Positions 1 through 8,834 of a stretch of 64,000 nt of DNA are shown piece after piece (the stretch's first letter is position 1; every line of letters starts with the position of its first letter). The notes under the pieces were generated by a model. It had not been told where the DNA came from and made no database searches. It was given only the letters and a program-made list of their open reading frames with translations. Location of the stretch: positions 98,298 through 162,297 of the forward strand of contig CALUEU010000005.1 of assembly GCA_944319735.1 (NCBI GenBank), read 5' to 3'. This DNA is from an uncultured Methanomassiliicoccus sp. Its GTDB lineage: Archaea > Thermoplasmatota > Thermoplasmata > Methanomassiliicoccales > Methanomassiliicoccaceae. A program made the translations under genes and the position numbers.

Positions 1-367
1 CCGCTTTTACCTTATCTTCTTCAAAGGCTCCTATCCAGCAGGTACCTATCCCCAGTTCTTCTGCCTGGAGGGTTATATGGTCAAGCATAATCACGCAGTC
101 TTCTGCGCTCCATCTTTTTTCAGGATTATGAACAGCAATTAAAACTGCCGCACATTCTTTCACAAAACCCTGGTTTTTGCAGGCTGATACCATGTCTGAT
201 TTTATCTTCTCATCTGTAATCACAATCAGCTTCCTTGCCTGATCATTCCTTGCAGACGGCGATAAACGTGCAGCTTCAAGAATCTTAGACATGTCTTCTT
301 TGGAAAGTTGCTCTGGCTTGTATTTTCTGGTACTTCTTCTGCTTGCAATAGCTGTGCTTACATCCAT
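1..367 (-). CDS. Nitroreductase family protein, C-terminal part beyond the window
   Basis: The reading frame starts with ATG at 365-367, a GGTG ribosome site a few bases upstream, and runs off the left edge after about 122 codons. The N-terminus carries the nitroreductase FMN-binding signature: AIASRRSTRKY near residues 6-16, then ILEAARLSPSARNDQ. These bind the FMN phosphate and define the NfsA/NfnB-like fold. Such proteins are FMN-dependent oxidoreductases of broad substrate range, usually cytoplasmic dimers; the physiological substrate cannot be told. It lies 14 bases downstream of the AmrS gene on the same strand and may be co-transcribed with it. Only the N-terminal half to two thirds is visible. 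Confidence 0.85.
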   Translation of the reverse strand, partial: MDVSTAIASRRSTRKYKPEQLSKEDMSKILEAARLSPSARNDQARKLIVITDEKIKSDMVSACKNQGFVKECAAVLIAVHNPEKRWSAEDCVIMLDHITLQAEELGIGTCWIGAFEEDKVKA

Positions 368-381
368 ATTTTTCACCTTAT

Positions 382-1452
382 CTATTCTAAATGCTCCAGT
401 ATGGCTGTATAGTCATTAGGATTTATCTCCATGTTAAGGTCTTCATGACAAATCCGACAGGTGCCGTCCGTTTTCTGTGCACGGGATACTCTCCTTACCG
501 CAATACGACCACATTTTGGGCAGATGGTGTCTTGGGCGCTTGGATAATTGACATTTCCCAAGTATACATATTTGAGACCTTGTTTCTGCCCTATTTGTCT
601 GGCATCTATGAGAGTGCTTATCGGAGTATTTTCAAGATGCCGCAGCTCATAACATGGATGGAATGCGTTGAAATGCACAGGTATTCTTTCGTTCATCTCA
701 GATACCCAGCGTGTGAATTTTTCCAACTCTTCATTGCTGTCGTTTATTCCTGGTATCACAAGATATGTCAGTTCAACATGGCGCTTACTCTCAACTGCTA
801 GCTTTACACTCTCTAAAACAGGGTCAAGTGTTCCGCCGCAGTATTTTTTATAAAACTGGTTTGAAAATGATTTTACATCTATATTGAAAGCGTCTATGTA
901 TTCGAGAAGTTCAGTCATGGGTTCCTTCTGAATGTAACCGTTGGTCACACATACTGTGTATAGCCCTTTCTTTTTGGCTTCCATTGCAGTATCTTCCATG
1001 AATTCATACCAGACTGTCGGTTCATTGTAAGTAAATGCAATTCCGCTGCATTTTTGCATCAATGCTTTTTTACAGACTTCTTCCGGCGAGGTAACAACTG
1101 AGTTCACCACCCACATCTGTGATATCTGATAATTTTGACAGTTTTTGCAGCTTAGATTACATCCCCAGCCGCCGATTGAATATACATATGTAGATGGATG
1201 AAAATGATACAGTGGCTTTTTCTCAATTGGATCTGCATGGGCTGAAGAAAGATTCCCATAAGGTGTTTCAAGAACACCGTCATCGTTGCATCTCACTTTG
1301 CAGATCCCAGACTTATTTTTTGGTATCATGCAGCTGTGTGGACATAATTCACAATGCACATATGCGCCGCACTTTTCCCAGTATTTTCCAATCTGGTATT
1401 CAGCTTTTGAAATGTTCCCATCCCCTGTATTCCAATTCAATGGGTTTTCCAT
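382..1452 (-). CDS. amrS: AmrS-type radical SAM protein (AmmeMemoRadiSam system)
   Basis: A 356-residue radical SAM protein. Near residue 97 the run GCNLSCKNCQN gives the CxxxCxxC motif that holds the catalytic 4Fe-4S cluster and S-adenosylmethionine. An N-terminal Cys cluster (CELCPHSCMIP, then GICKVRC) and a C-terminal zinc-ribbon-like CPKCG...CRIC pair flank the barrel. This layout is that of the PflA-like AmrS family, which co-occurs with Memo and AMMECR1 proteins; neither partner is in the window and the reaction of the system is not settled. The gene starts inside the 3' end of thiL (53-base overlap) and is translationally linked to it. The stop codon is TAG, rare in this window and notable because the order can decode amber as pyrrolysine. 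Confidence 0.85.
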   Translation of the reverse strand: MENPLNWNTGDGNISKAEYQIGKYWEKCGAYVHCELCPHSCMIPKNKSGICKVRCNDDGVLETPYGNLSSAHADPIEKKPLYHFHPSTYVYSIGGWGCNLSCKNCQNYQISQMWVVNSVVTSPEEVCKKALMQKCSGIAFTYNEPTVWYEFMEDTAMEAKKKGLYTVCVTNGYIQKEPMTELLEYIDAFNIDVKSFSNQFYKKYCGGTLDPVLESVKLAVESKRHVELTYLVIPGINDSNEELEKFTRWVSEMNERIPVHFNAFHPCYELRHLENTPISTLIDARQIGQKQGLKYVYLGNVNYPSAQDTICPKCGRIAVRRVSRAQKTDGTCRICHEDLNMEINPNDYTAILEHLE

Positions 1453-2362
1453 TTTTTATCATGATATTATCATTTCCTTTGGCTTCACCAATAATGTAAA
1501 AATGGTCTCCCAGTACTCTGCGTAAGTATTCTTCCCCCTGAGGGTCGAATGTGAATACAAGTTCATATTCTCCTCCATAGTACAGTACAGTTTCTATCTC
1601 GTCTGAGTTTGTCTTTGAGATAACGTCTTTAGTTTCTTCAGTGATGGGAATTTTTTCCCAGTCAACTTGAAAATATACGCCCCTGCTATGTCTAGAGATC
1701 TCATTGATTGAATATGCTAATCCGTCTGTTATGTCCATGCACGCCGTGACATATCCTGAATCGGAAAGAATGCAGCCTTCTTTGGTTCTTGGAAACGGTG
1801 TGAACAGAGTCTTTTTAACACTCGGGGCGTCAACATTGAACTGGACAGCAAAGAATCCGGCAGCAGCGGTTCCTATGGGTCCAGTAACTGCTATGAGGTC
1901 TCCAGGTTTCGCTCCGCCCCTCTTCAACATTTTCTTTTCATCTACTATGCCAAGTGCTGTTCCAGAAATCACTATGCCAGCGCCTTCTTTAGTGTCTCCA
2001 CCCAGAATCTCTCCGCCGACAGCTTCTGAACACTCCCGCACACCCCTCATCAGCTCCCTGAAGCAAGAGACTTCAAGGTCTCTCTCCATGAATAACGACA
2101 CTAGTATCCCTATGGGAGCTGCACCCATGGCGGCTACATCGCTGTAATTTACTGCAGCTGCGAACCATCCAATGTCATAATAACTCATCCCTTCAGATGT
2201 GTGAGTCTTTTTAGACATGATGTCTGACGAAATCACTATGCATTTATCGCCTATTTTTATGGCAGCGGCGTCGTCCCCTGGCCCTAATGCTACTCTGCTG
2301 TGTGTGTTTTTAACAATCTCATTCACAAGTGCTTTTTCGCCGATAGTGCCCAGGGTATCCAT
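1400..2362 (-). CDS. thiL: Thiamine-monophosphate kinase
   Basis: A 320-residue ThiL, which phosphorylates thiamine monophosphate with ATP to make the cofactor thiamine diphosphate. The N-terminal GPGDDAAAI motif (about residues 28-36) is the acidic metal/ATP loop of the PurM/ThiL superfamily. It is followed by SSDIMSKKTH, the GDTKEGAG segment near 121 and TDGLAYSINEI near 212, all expected in order. Length is normal for the family. The start ATG at 2360-2362 sits at a divergent intergenic region facing the larA-like gene. The 3' end overlaps the AmrS gene by 53 bases, so the two form an operon. Confidence 0.93.
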   Translation of the reverse strand: MDTLGTIGEKALVNEIVKNTHSRVALGPGDDAAAIKIGDKCIVISSDIMSKKTHTSEGMSYYDIGWFAAAVNYSDVAAMGAAPIGILVSLFMERDLEVSCFRELMRGVRECSEAVGGEILGGDTKEGAGIVISGTALGIVDEKKMLKRGGAKPGDLIAVTGPIGTAAAGFFAVQFNVDAPSVKKTLFTPFPRTKEGCILSDSGYVTACMDITDGLAYSINEISRHSRGVYFQVDWEKIPITEETKDVISKTNSDEIETVLYYGGEYELVFTFDPQGEEYLRRVLGDHFYIIGEAKGNDNIMIKNGKPIELEYRGWEHFKS

Positions 2363-2541
2363 GATTTACAAACTACACATTATAATTTTAATAGTTGCCT
2401 CAGAAGAAGTCTGAATTTTGGTGACTGTTTTGATGTTTACCTAATTTTTCGTAGTTTCAGTCTTAGATGAATACGATTATCGATTTTTAGGCAGTATTTT
2501 TGTACGAAAAAATGCGAATTGAGATGGTTAGTGTCGAACCG

Positions 2542-2550
2542 TTAAATATT
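2542..2550 (+). promoter_or_regulatory. TATA box of the larA-like operon
   Basis: The sequence ttaaatatt lies about 26-30 bases before the TTG/ATG pair at 2574-2579, so transcription should begin at or next to the start codon (leaderless mRNA). No Shine-Dalgarno sequence precedes the start. The divergent region also holds a widely spaced inverted repeat (atttttcgta near 2444 and tacgaaaaa near 2503) of unknown meaning. Confidence 0.5.
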
Positions 2551-2576
2551 GAGAGCATAATTGTCCCTCGATCTTG

Positions 2577-3818
2577 ATGAAATTAACCATTCCTTATGGG
2601 AAGGACGAAGCGCAAGACTTAGTCATCCCAGATGAAAACTTTGCAGGTGTAATCTACCCTAATGATGTAACAGTCGGAAACGAATCCGAGGAGATCCGCC
2701 GGGCACTAGATAATCCAGCAGGAGGTCCAACTCTTGAAGAGTTCCTCAAAGGTGGCAAAGATGTAGTATTCATCGTCAATGATGGAACTCGTCCGACACC
2801 AACCAGAAAAGTCTTAGATGCACTGGATGAACGCATGGACCTTTCATCAGCTAGATACCTGATTGCAACGGGTTCTCACCGTGCCCCTACAGATGAAGAA
2901 TATGATTTCATCTTCGGAAAGCACTACCCGACTTTGAAGGAAAAGATATTTTCTCACGATTCCAAGAATGATAACTGCATTAATCTGGGGAAATCAAAGA
3001 ACGGCACTGAAATGGAAGTCAATGAGATGGCAGTCAATGCCGATAGGCTTGTAATAATCACTTCCGTTGAGCCTCATTATTTTGCAGGTTATACTGGAGG
3101 CCGGAAAAGCTTCCTTCCTGGTGTCGCTTCATACAAAACAATTGAGCAGAACCACAAGCTGGCAATGAAGCGTGAAGCTCAGGCCTTGGTTCTTGATGGA
3201 AATCCAGTCCATGAGGATATGATGGACGCTCTTGAGGTTGTCAAAGGCAAACAGATATTTGCAATCCAGATTGTGTTAGACAGACATCAAAACATTTACA
3301 AAGTGGAAGCGGGAGATCTCCACAAATCATTTGCTGCGGCTGTGGCACATGCCAATGAAGTGTTCTCCGTCAAAATAAAAGAAAAAGCCGACATCGTGGT
3401 ATCCGTTGCCCCTTACCCAATGGATGTGGATTTATATCAGTCGCAGAAAGCTCTGGACAATGGAAAATGGGCGTTGAAAGATGACGGCGTCATAATAATG
3501 GTTTCAAAATGCAGAGAAGGTGTAGGACATCCTACTTTCCTGCAGCAGCTTTCACTTTCAAACGATCCCAAAGAAGTACTTGAAAATCTGGCGAAAGAGT
3601 ATAAATTAGGATACCATAAAGCAGCAAAAATGGCAGAAATTGCTGTATGGGCTAATATGTGGGCTGTCACTGAACTTGACCACGAGCTTTTGAAGAAAGC
3701 AAACATTAGACCATTCTACAAGATTCAGGATGCAATTGATACTGCTTTGAGTTTGAAGAATGATGCTAAAATCCTAGTCAGCATGGATGGAAGCATCACT
3801 GTTCCGAGGGTGGAATGA
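2577..3818 (+). CDS. larA: LarA-like nickel-dependent racemase family protein (DUF2088)
   Basis: The protein has about 413 residues; ATG at 2577 is preferred, and TTG at 2574 is directly upstream. The family includes lactate racemase LarA, which uses a nickel pincer nucleotide bound to a lysine. The residues that hold the cofactor in LarA are in place: a His in ATGSHRAPT (about residue 100), the EPHYFAGYTGGRKSFLPG block (about 169-186) with the His and the attachment Lys, and a further His in EQNHKLA. The gene overlaps the following CCG-domain Fe-S protein by 4 bases. That partner suggests work on a 2-hydroxyacid, possibly coupled to oxidation. LarB, LarC and LarE, needed to make the cofactor, are not in this window, so the exact substrate is open. 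Confidence 0.85.
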   Translation: MKLTIPYGKDEAQDLVIPDENFAGVIYPNDVTVGNESEEIRRALDNPAGGPTLEEFLKGGKDVVFIVNDGTRPTPTRKVLDALDERMDLSSARYLIATGSHRAPTDEEYDFIFGKHYPTLKEKIFSHDSKNDNCINLGKSKNGTEMEVNEMAVNADRLVIITSVEPHYFAGYTGGRKSFLPGVASYKTIEQNHKLAMKREAQALVLDGNPVHEDMMDALEVVKGKQIFAIQIVLDRHQNIYKVEAGDLHKSFAAAVAHANEVFSVKIKEKADIVVSVAPYPMDVDLYQSQKALDNGKWALKDDGVIIMVSKCREGVGHPTFLQQLSLSNDPKEVLENLAKEYKLGYHKAAKMAEIAVWANMWAVTELDHELLKKANIRPFYKIQDAIDTALSLKNDAKILVSMDGSITVPRVE

Positions 3819-4924
3819 CTATGGCAGATTATATAGAGTGTACTAACTTAAAAGACCTTAAAACTGAGATGATGACATGCACAATGTGCGGATTCTGCAA
3901 GAGTGTATGTCCGGCATTTGAAAACACTGGTTGGGATAGAGGAGTAGCAAGGGGAAGAATGATTCTCTCATATGGTTTGATGCAGAACGAAATTCCAGCC
4001 GATAAGTCTGTAATTGAAGCTCTCTATCAATGCACGACCTGTAAAGACTGCGAAAGGCGCTGTCCCTCTAATGTGAGGGTAGTAGATGTAGTAGAGAGTG
4101 CCCGCAGAGATCTAGTCGCTGCAGGAAATATCCTCCCTCAGCACAAGAAAGTCATTGACAGCATCCTAAAGTTTGGAAATCCATTCGGAGAGGAAAAATC
4201 AGTCCCTGAAATTCTCGGACAGGTGCCTAAAAATGCTAAGCTGGGATATTTTGTTGGATGTACTTCAGCATACAGAAATACATCAACTGCAAAAGCTACG
4301 ATATCTATTCTTTCAAAGCTAGGTGAAGATTTCACATTGGTAAATGAAGTATGCTGTGGAAGCGTAATGCAGCGTGTAGGCTGGAATGAAGAAGATGTTA
4401 AAGCACAGATGAAAAAGAATATTGATGCAATTGCAGCTCAGGGAGTCGAGACTGTCGTATTTTCATGCGCAGGCTGTTATCGTATGTTCAAAGAAGAATA
4501 TCCAAAATACGTAGATGTTCCCTTCAAAGTTCTTCACATCTCTGAATATCTAGACTCTAAAGATCTCAAGCTTTCTTCATTAGACAAGAAAGTAACATAT
4601 CATGATCCATGCCACCTGGGACGTCACGCAGGCGTTTACAAATCACCAAGAAATGTAATTTCAAAGATTCCCGGTGCAGAATTCAAGGAGATGCCCAGAA
4701 ACTCTGCAACTTCCCGCTGTTGCGGAGGCGGTGGCGGTGTAAGATCAGCTTATCCAGACTTGTCTTCTCAAATCGCAGCAGACCGTGTTGAAGAAGCCAG
4801 TTTTGCTGACCTCTTAGTCACTTCCTGTCCATTCTGTGTGAATAATCTGAAAGTAGGAAAAGACCAGAGTAAAGCAGACGTGGAAATTGTAGATCTTGTA
4901 GAGCTTGTAGAATCTCTTCTATGA
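3815..4924 (+). CDS. (Fe-S)-binding protein with two CCG domains (HdrD/GlpC/LutA type)
   Basis: The N-terminus holds two 4Fe-4S ferredoxin motifs, CTMCGFCKSVCP (about residues 22-33) and CTTCKDCERRCP (about 73-84). Two CCG domains follow: EVCCGSVMQ with CAGCY around 180-215, and the second with HDPCHLGRH, SRCCGGGGG and CPFCV in the last third. This architecture is shared by heterodisulfide reductase subunit D, GlpC and the lactate-utilisation protein LutA. Because it overlaps the LarA-like gene (ATGA junction), it may carry electrons from a hydroxyacid oxidation instead of reducing CoM-S-S-CoB, but this is inference. Start is ATG at 3815; a second in-frame ATG lies two codons later. Confidence 0.85.
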   Translation: MTMADYIECTNLKDLKTEMMTCTMCGFCKSVCPAFENTGWDRGVARGRMILSYGLMQNEIPADKSVIEALYQCTTCKDCERRCPSNVRVVDVVESARRDLVAAGNILPQHKKVIDSILKFGNPFGEEKSVPEILGQVPKNAKLGYFVGCTSAYRNTSTAKATISILSKLGEDFTLVNEVCCGSVMQRVGWNEEDVKAQMKKNIDAIAAQGVETVVFSCAGCYRMFKEEYPKYVDVPFKVLHISEYLDSKDLKLSSLDKKVTYHDPCHLGRHAGVYKSPRNVISKIPGAEFKEMPRNSATSRCCGGGGGVRSAYPDLSSQIAADRVEEASFADLLVTSCPFCVNNLKVGKDQSKADVEIVDLVELVESLL

Positions 4925-4935
4925 GCTCGATAACT

Positions 4936-4963
4936 ATCAGTGCATTCTTCAAAATGCACTGAT
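4936..4963 (+). terminator. Strong inverted repeat between the Fe-S protein and folP
   Basis: Two perfect 10-base arms (atcagtgcat and atgcactgat) flank an 8-base spacer in the 62-base gap. No T-run follows, and the folP ribosome site (GGAG near 4976) lies just downstream. It may therefore be an attenuator or a processing site instead of a simple terminator. Confidence 0.45.
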
Positions 4964-4986
4964 CAACCCATATCTGGAGATATATT

Positions 4987-5820
4987 TTGAAAAACATCAG
5001 TAGCATTTTTTCAGATTCTTCTTCAAAAAGTCCCCTTGTAATGGGAATTCTGAATATGACTCCAGACTCATTCTCAGATGGCGGCAAATATGTCGATTTC
5101 AAAACGGCTCAGATTCATGCAGAGCGGATGCTTGAAGACGGTGTAGATATCATTGACATCGGTGGAGAATCTACTCGTCCAGGTTCATCTGCGGTTCCTA
5201 TGAATGAAGAGTTGAAAAGAGTTATTCCAACATTGAAGTGGATCACAGATTCATACGATATCCCTGTATCTATTGATACAAGAAAAGCAGAGGTTGCAGA
5301 AGCAGCTCTAGATGCTGGAGCTTCAATAATCAATGATGTCAGCGGGTTTAGTGAAGATATGACGAGGTTAATTGCTTCTTCTGGAGCAAAAGCTGTGCTC
5401 ATGCACTCCCTGTGGGATCCCGGCATAATGCAGAAAAAAGTTCAGCCAGACACATATTCAAACATAATTCCTGATATAATTTCTTGGGCAGAGCAGAGAA
5501 TTTCTGTTGCCGAAGATATAGGAGTAAAAAGAAGTCAATTGATTTTTGATCCGGGTATTGGATTCGGAAAACTCACAAGTCACAATCTTGAGATTGTCAA
5601 AAGATGTGCTGAACTAAAATCCTTAGGTTTGCCTGTGCTGATCGGGGCTTCACGTAAAAACTTCATTGGAGAGCTGACTAAAAAATCACCTTCCGAAAGG
5701 CTCGGTGGAAGCTTAGCCGTTGTAGCAGCAGTGTACGGCTGTGCAGACATTGTAAGGGTTCACGATGTCTCAGAGACTATAGATCTGATTAAAATTCTGG
5801 ACGCTCTCAGAGAATATTAA
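4987..5820 (+). CDS. folP: Dihydropteroate synthase family protein
   Basis: The 277-residue TIM-barrel protein has the classic FolP signatures. MGILNMTPDSFSDGG (about residues 19-33) is the first pterin loop, DIGGESTRPGS (about 57-67) is the p-aminobenzoate/diphosphate loop, and DPGIGFGK and GASRKNFIG follow. FolP condenses a pterin diphosphate with p-aminobenzoate; archaeal relatives may use a ribosylated aminobenzene instead. Start TTG at 4987 is supported by a GGAG 9 bases upstream; the first ATG, at 5041, would cut into the conserved motif. A separate FolD at 48.7 kb supports folate-type one-carbon chemistry in this organism. Confidence 0.88.
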   Translation: MKNISSIFSDSSSKSPLVMGILNMTPDSFSDGGKYVDFKTAQIHAERMLEDGVDIIDIGGESTRPGSSAVPMNEELKRVIPTLKWITDSYDIPVSIDTRKAEVAEAALDAGASIINDVSGFSEDMTRLIASSGAKAVLMHSLWDPGIMQKKVQPDTYSNIIPDIISWAEQRISVAEDIGVKRSQLIFDPGIGFGKLTSHNLEIVKRCAELKSLGLPVLIGASRKNFIGELTKKSPSERLGGSLAVVAAVYGCADIVRVHDVSETIDLIKILDALREY

Positions 5821-5843
5821 ATCTCAGCATTTTAAAAAATTGG

Positions 5844-6034
5844 GTATAAATACTATACATTACTTGTGGGAATCATACAATCTCCTTGTTAACATGCTTC
5901 CTTTTGACGGGAATATGTGTTGATAAAACCTTCATTTGAAGATTTTGAGGAGATGCTTTGATTTACGCTAATGCCGGTGCACTTTAGTTCACCGCACATG
6001 AATGACACGTGCAACCCGTGCCGGAGGAAATTAG
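5844..6034 (+). promoter_or_regulatory. Promoter and long leader of the MMPL transporter gene
   Basis: A TATA-like gtataaatac at 5844-5853 predicts a transcript start near 5873 and a leader of about 160 bases, long for this genome. A GGAGG ribosome site at about 6022 precedes ATG at 6035. The leader holds short ORFs, including a 27-codon one from ATG at about 5971 that runs through the ribosome site and overlaps the start of the transporter gene. Whether it is translated is unknown. Confidence 0.4.
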
Positions 6035-8602
6035 ATGATAGAAAAACTCGCTAGTTTCATAACTAAACGTTATAAGTTGATCATTGCAATCTGGATTGTT
6101 GCATTAATCATTGCAGTGCCATTTGTTCCTAAGTTGAGTCAGGTTTTAGTATATGACGAGACTCAAATGGCTCCTCCAGATGTTGAATCAATGTCTGCTC
6201 AGGATTTTATAAATGAGAATTTTGGAAATGCTGAGGCGGTTCCAGGTACAATCCTTGTCTTGGAATCTCCAGAAAGCATTACTGATCCAGAATCCTTGGC
6301 TCTGATCTATTCGATACAAGATCAATTATATCGGACATATGGTTCTGATGTAACTGTAACTTCGGTTTATACGCCCTTTCAAGAAATTTTAATGATAATG
6401 AATGGTGTGTATTATCAAATCATAGGTCAAAATCCAGCTTTAAAAAATTACCCTGATCAAGTAGCTGCGATCGTATTGTCTCAGTTAAGTGAAATGGGTG
6501 TGTTGCCAGCTGACCTAAGCCAAGATCAAAAAACGGAATTGATAGGTGTAATTATTAAAGTTGGAGATTTGGGAGTTTCTCCCGATCAAGCTACCCTACT
6601 TGGACTTAATTATGACATAACAAAAGAAATGGGCATAAGCAACATTGAAACATTATCTCCCGTAATTGGCGATTCCCTATCACTCCTGGTCTCTGAAAAT
6701 GGAAAAATTACCATGATGACATTCTCCTATGGAGAGAAAGGAACTGCTACGGCAGAACAGCTTTCTGAACTCAGAGAAATAGTCAATGGGGCTGCTGAAG
6801 GAACATCAATCCAACATTGGATCACCGGATCAGATCCTTTAGGATCAGACCTTGAAGAAAGTACAATGAGTGATCTAAGAATCATCGAACCAGTCACAAT
6901 AGTTCTTGTTTTAGTCCTCATCGGTTTGTTCTTCCGCTCCTTATTGGGTGCCGTGATGCCACCGCTTTCAGTAGGTATTGCGTTAGGCATCTCATTCTCT
7001 TTAGTATACCTACTAAGCTTTGTGATGCAGATTCACTACTCAGTACAAACACTCATGCTTACGGGTATGATGGGCGCTGGGTGTGATTATTGTATATTCA
7101 TTTTATCGCGTTATAGGGAGGAACGCAAAGCCGGAAGGGATAAAGAGAGTAGCGTAAGGGAGTCGGTCATGTGGGCTGGAGAATCCATCGCTACTTCCGG
7201 TGCAACAGTAATCATCGGTTTCGGTGCCCTGGCAATTGCAAACTTCTCAATGCTTCAGTCAATGGGTATCGCACTGGCACTTGGTGTGCTGATAGCATTA
7301 CTCGTAGCTTTAACATTAATACCTTCATTACTCATGCTGTTAGGAGACAAACTCTTCTGGCCAGCTAAATTCGGCAAGCCTTCTGATCCAGAGACATTTA
7401 AAAAGAGGTTTATGAAAAAGAAGGACAAAGAAGGTTACTTTGCTCGCAGTGCAAAGTTTGCCATAAAGCATGCAAAAGTCATGGTAGTCGCTATGATTTT
7501 AATTTCAGTACCTGCAATCTATCTGGTAGCTGAAATGGATCAAAGCTATGACTTTGTAGGCGCCATGGCTGAAACCGAGAGCACTGAAGGACTTGCAGTA
7601 TTAGGTGAAGGTTTTGGAGCTGGTGTAATCCAGCCTACTCAGATTGCTATAGAATTTAATGAACCAATACTATCTGAAGAAAACAACCCCGCCATTGATG
7701 AGGCGAGGGATTTAGCAAAAATGCTTGCGGACATGGATGGTGTCGCTTCAGTCACTGATATAGATCAGCAAGTGAAAAATGGAACTATCGAGTCAATTCT
7801 AAGTAAAGACGGTAAGTCACTATTGCTGACTGTGGTATTCCAAAACGATCCATATGATGAAACCTCAATGAATGCCCTCAACGACATGAGAGAAATCAAC
7901 CCTGAAGAACAGGGATGGACCTCAATGAATGCAGTTTACGTTGGCGGTTCTACAGCTTTGATGTATGATATTTCACAGCTTGTTCAAAACGATATGAACA
8001 CTGTGGAGATCGTAGTAGTAATTGCCATCTATCTTGTACTGCTCTTCGTTTTGGGAGCTGTAATCAGTCCGCTCAGGTCTATCATCACAATCCTATTGAG
8101 TATCTCATGGACCCTAGCAGTGATGGTACTACTATTCCAGTATGGCTTAGGACAAGATATCTTATGGATCGTGCCAATGGTTCTTCTAGTGGTCTGTCTC
8201 GGACTGGGAATGGATTATGATATTCTGCTCACTACGAGAATACGTGAGGAGATTGCGAAAGGAAAATCCAACAATGATGCAATTGTATACTCAGTTGAAA
8301 AGACTGGAGGAATCATCACAGCATGTGGGTTCATCATGGCAGCAGCCTTTGGAAGCATGATGCTATCCAGCGGATACCTTCTCAAAGAATTTGGATTTGC
8401 GCTGATGTTCGCAATTCTTCTGGATGCCATGTTTGTTCGTATCTATCTTGTTCCAGCAATAATGTCTCTGCTTGGCAAATGGAACTGGTGGGCACCAGCA
8501 CCCATAGCAAAGATGTACAAAAAGAGAAATGCTAGAAGGATGAAGAATGTCCAAGCTTCTCAGGACTACCTCTCTTCATGGCAAAGAAAACCGGAGGAAT
8601 AA
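6035..8602 (+). CDS. RND superfamily (MMPL-type) transporter
   Basis: An 855-residue integral membrane protein made of two similar halves. In the first half a membrane segment at about 14-32 is followed by a large external loop to about 280 and then five or so membrane helices to about 430. In the second half a helix at about 480-500 is followed by a second loop to about 655 and five helices to about 815. GAGCDYCIFILSRYREE and GMDYDILLTTRIREE are the paired RND motifs on helix 4 of each half, with the acidic residues used for proton relay. Such exporters move lipids, hydrophobic compounds or drugs. It is a monocistronic unit, with its own leader and a terminator hairpin at its stop codon. Confidence 0.9.
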   Translation: MIEKLASFITKRYKLIIAIWIVALIIAVPFVPKLSQVLVYDETQMAPPDVESMSAQDFINENFGNAEAVPGTILVLESPESITDPESLALIYSIQDQLYRTYGSDVTVTSVYTPFQEILMIMNGVYYQIIGQNPALKNYPDQVAAIVLSQLSEMGVLPADLSQDQKTELIGVIIKVGDLGVSPDQATLLGLNYDITKEMGISNIETLSPVIGDSLSLLVSENGKITMMTFSYGEKGTATAEQLSELREIVNGAAEGTSIQHWITGSDPLGSDLEESTMSDLRIIEPVTIVLVLVLIGLFFRSLLGAVMPPLSVGIALGISFSLVYLLSFVMQIHYSVQTLMLTGMMGAGCDYCIFILSRYREERKAGRDKESSVRESVMWAGESIATSGATVIIGFGALAIANFSMLQSMGIALALGVLIALLVALTLIPSLLMLLGDKLFWPAKFGKPSDPETFKKRFMKKKDKEGYFARSAKFAIKHAKVMVVAMILISVPAIYLVAEMDQSYDFVGAMAETESTEGLAVLGEGFGAGVIQPTQIAIEFNEPILSEENNPAIDEARDLAKMLADMDGVASVTDIDQQVKNGTIESILSKDGKSLLLTVVFQNDPYDETSMNALNDMREINPEEQGWTSMNAVYVGGSTALMYDISQLVQNDMNTVEIVVVIAIYLVLLFVLGAVISPLRSIITILLSISWTLAVMVLLFQYGLGQDILWIVPMVLLVVCLGLGMDYDILLTTRIREEIAKGKSNNDAIVYSVEKTGGIITACGFIMAAAFGSMMLSSGYLLKEFGFALMFAILLDAMFVRIYLVPAIMSLLGKWNWWAPAPIAKMYKKRNARRMKNVQASQDYLSSWQRKPEE

Positions 8603-8608
8603 TCCTCC
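8593..8608 (+). terminator. Hairpin spanning the MMPL stop codon
   Basis: The arms ggagga and tcctcc are separated by 4 bases, and the TAA stop codon (8600-8602) lies in that loop. A T-rich run follows, as expected for a terminator. The hairpin is one of several in this window that overlap or enclose a stop codon. Confidence 0.6.
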
Positions 8609-8636
8609 CCTTTCTTCTTTATTTTTAAGCTGATTT

Positions 8637-8834
8637 TTAAAAGTAGAAAATTACGCCTATTACAATTACGACTATTGCCGCTGCAACGATGAATAAATTC
8701 TCTTTGAGATTTGACTTCTTTGTTTTAGTCTCATACTCAGTCTTACACTTTTCAGAGCAGTATTCTTCACCTTCAGTAATAGGTTCTTCGCATAATTTAC
8801 AATGTGAATGTGGTACAAGGCGTGCAGTCGCCAT
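8637..8834 (-). CDS. Small zinc-ribbon membrane protein (DUF2116 type)
   Basis: About 65 residues from the preferred ATG at 8832-8834; an in-frame ATG six codons earlier at 8852 is the alternative. The N-terminal CKLC...CSEKC cysteines form a short zinc ribbon as in DUF2116 proteins. A charged linker follows, then one C-terminal membrane helix (FIVAAAIVVIVIGVIFYF). It is therefore a tail-anchored protein with a cytoplasmic zinc ribbon. Function is unknown. It converges on the MMPL transporter gene. Confidence 0.75.
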   Translation of the reverse strand: MATARLVPHSHCKLCEEPITEGEEYCSEKCKTEYETKTKKSNLKENLFIVAAAIVVIVIGVIFYF

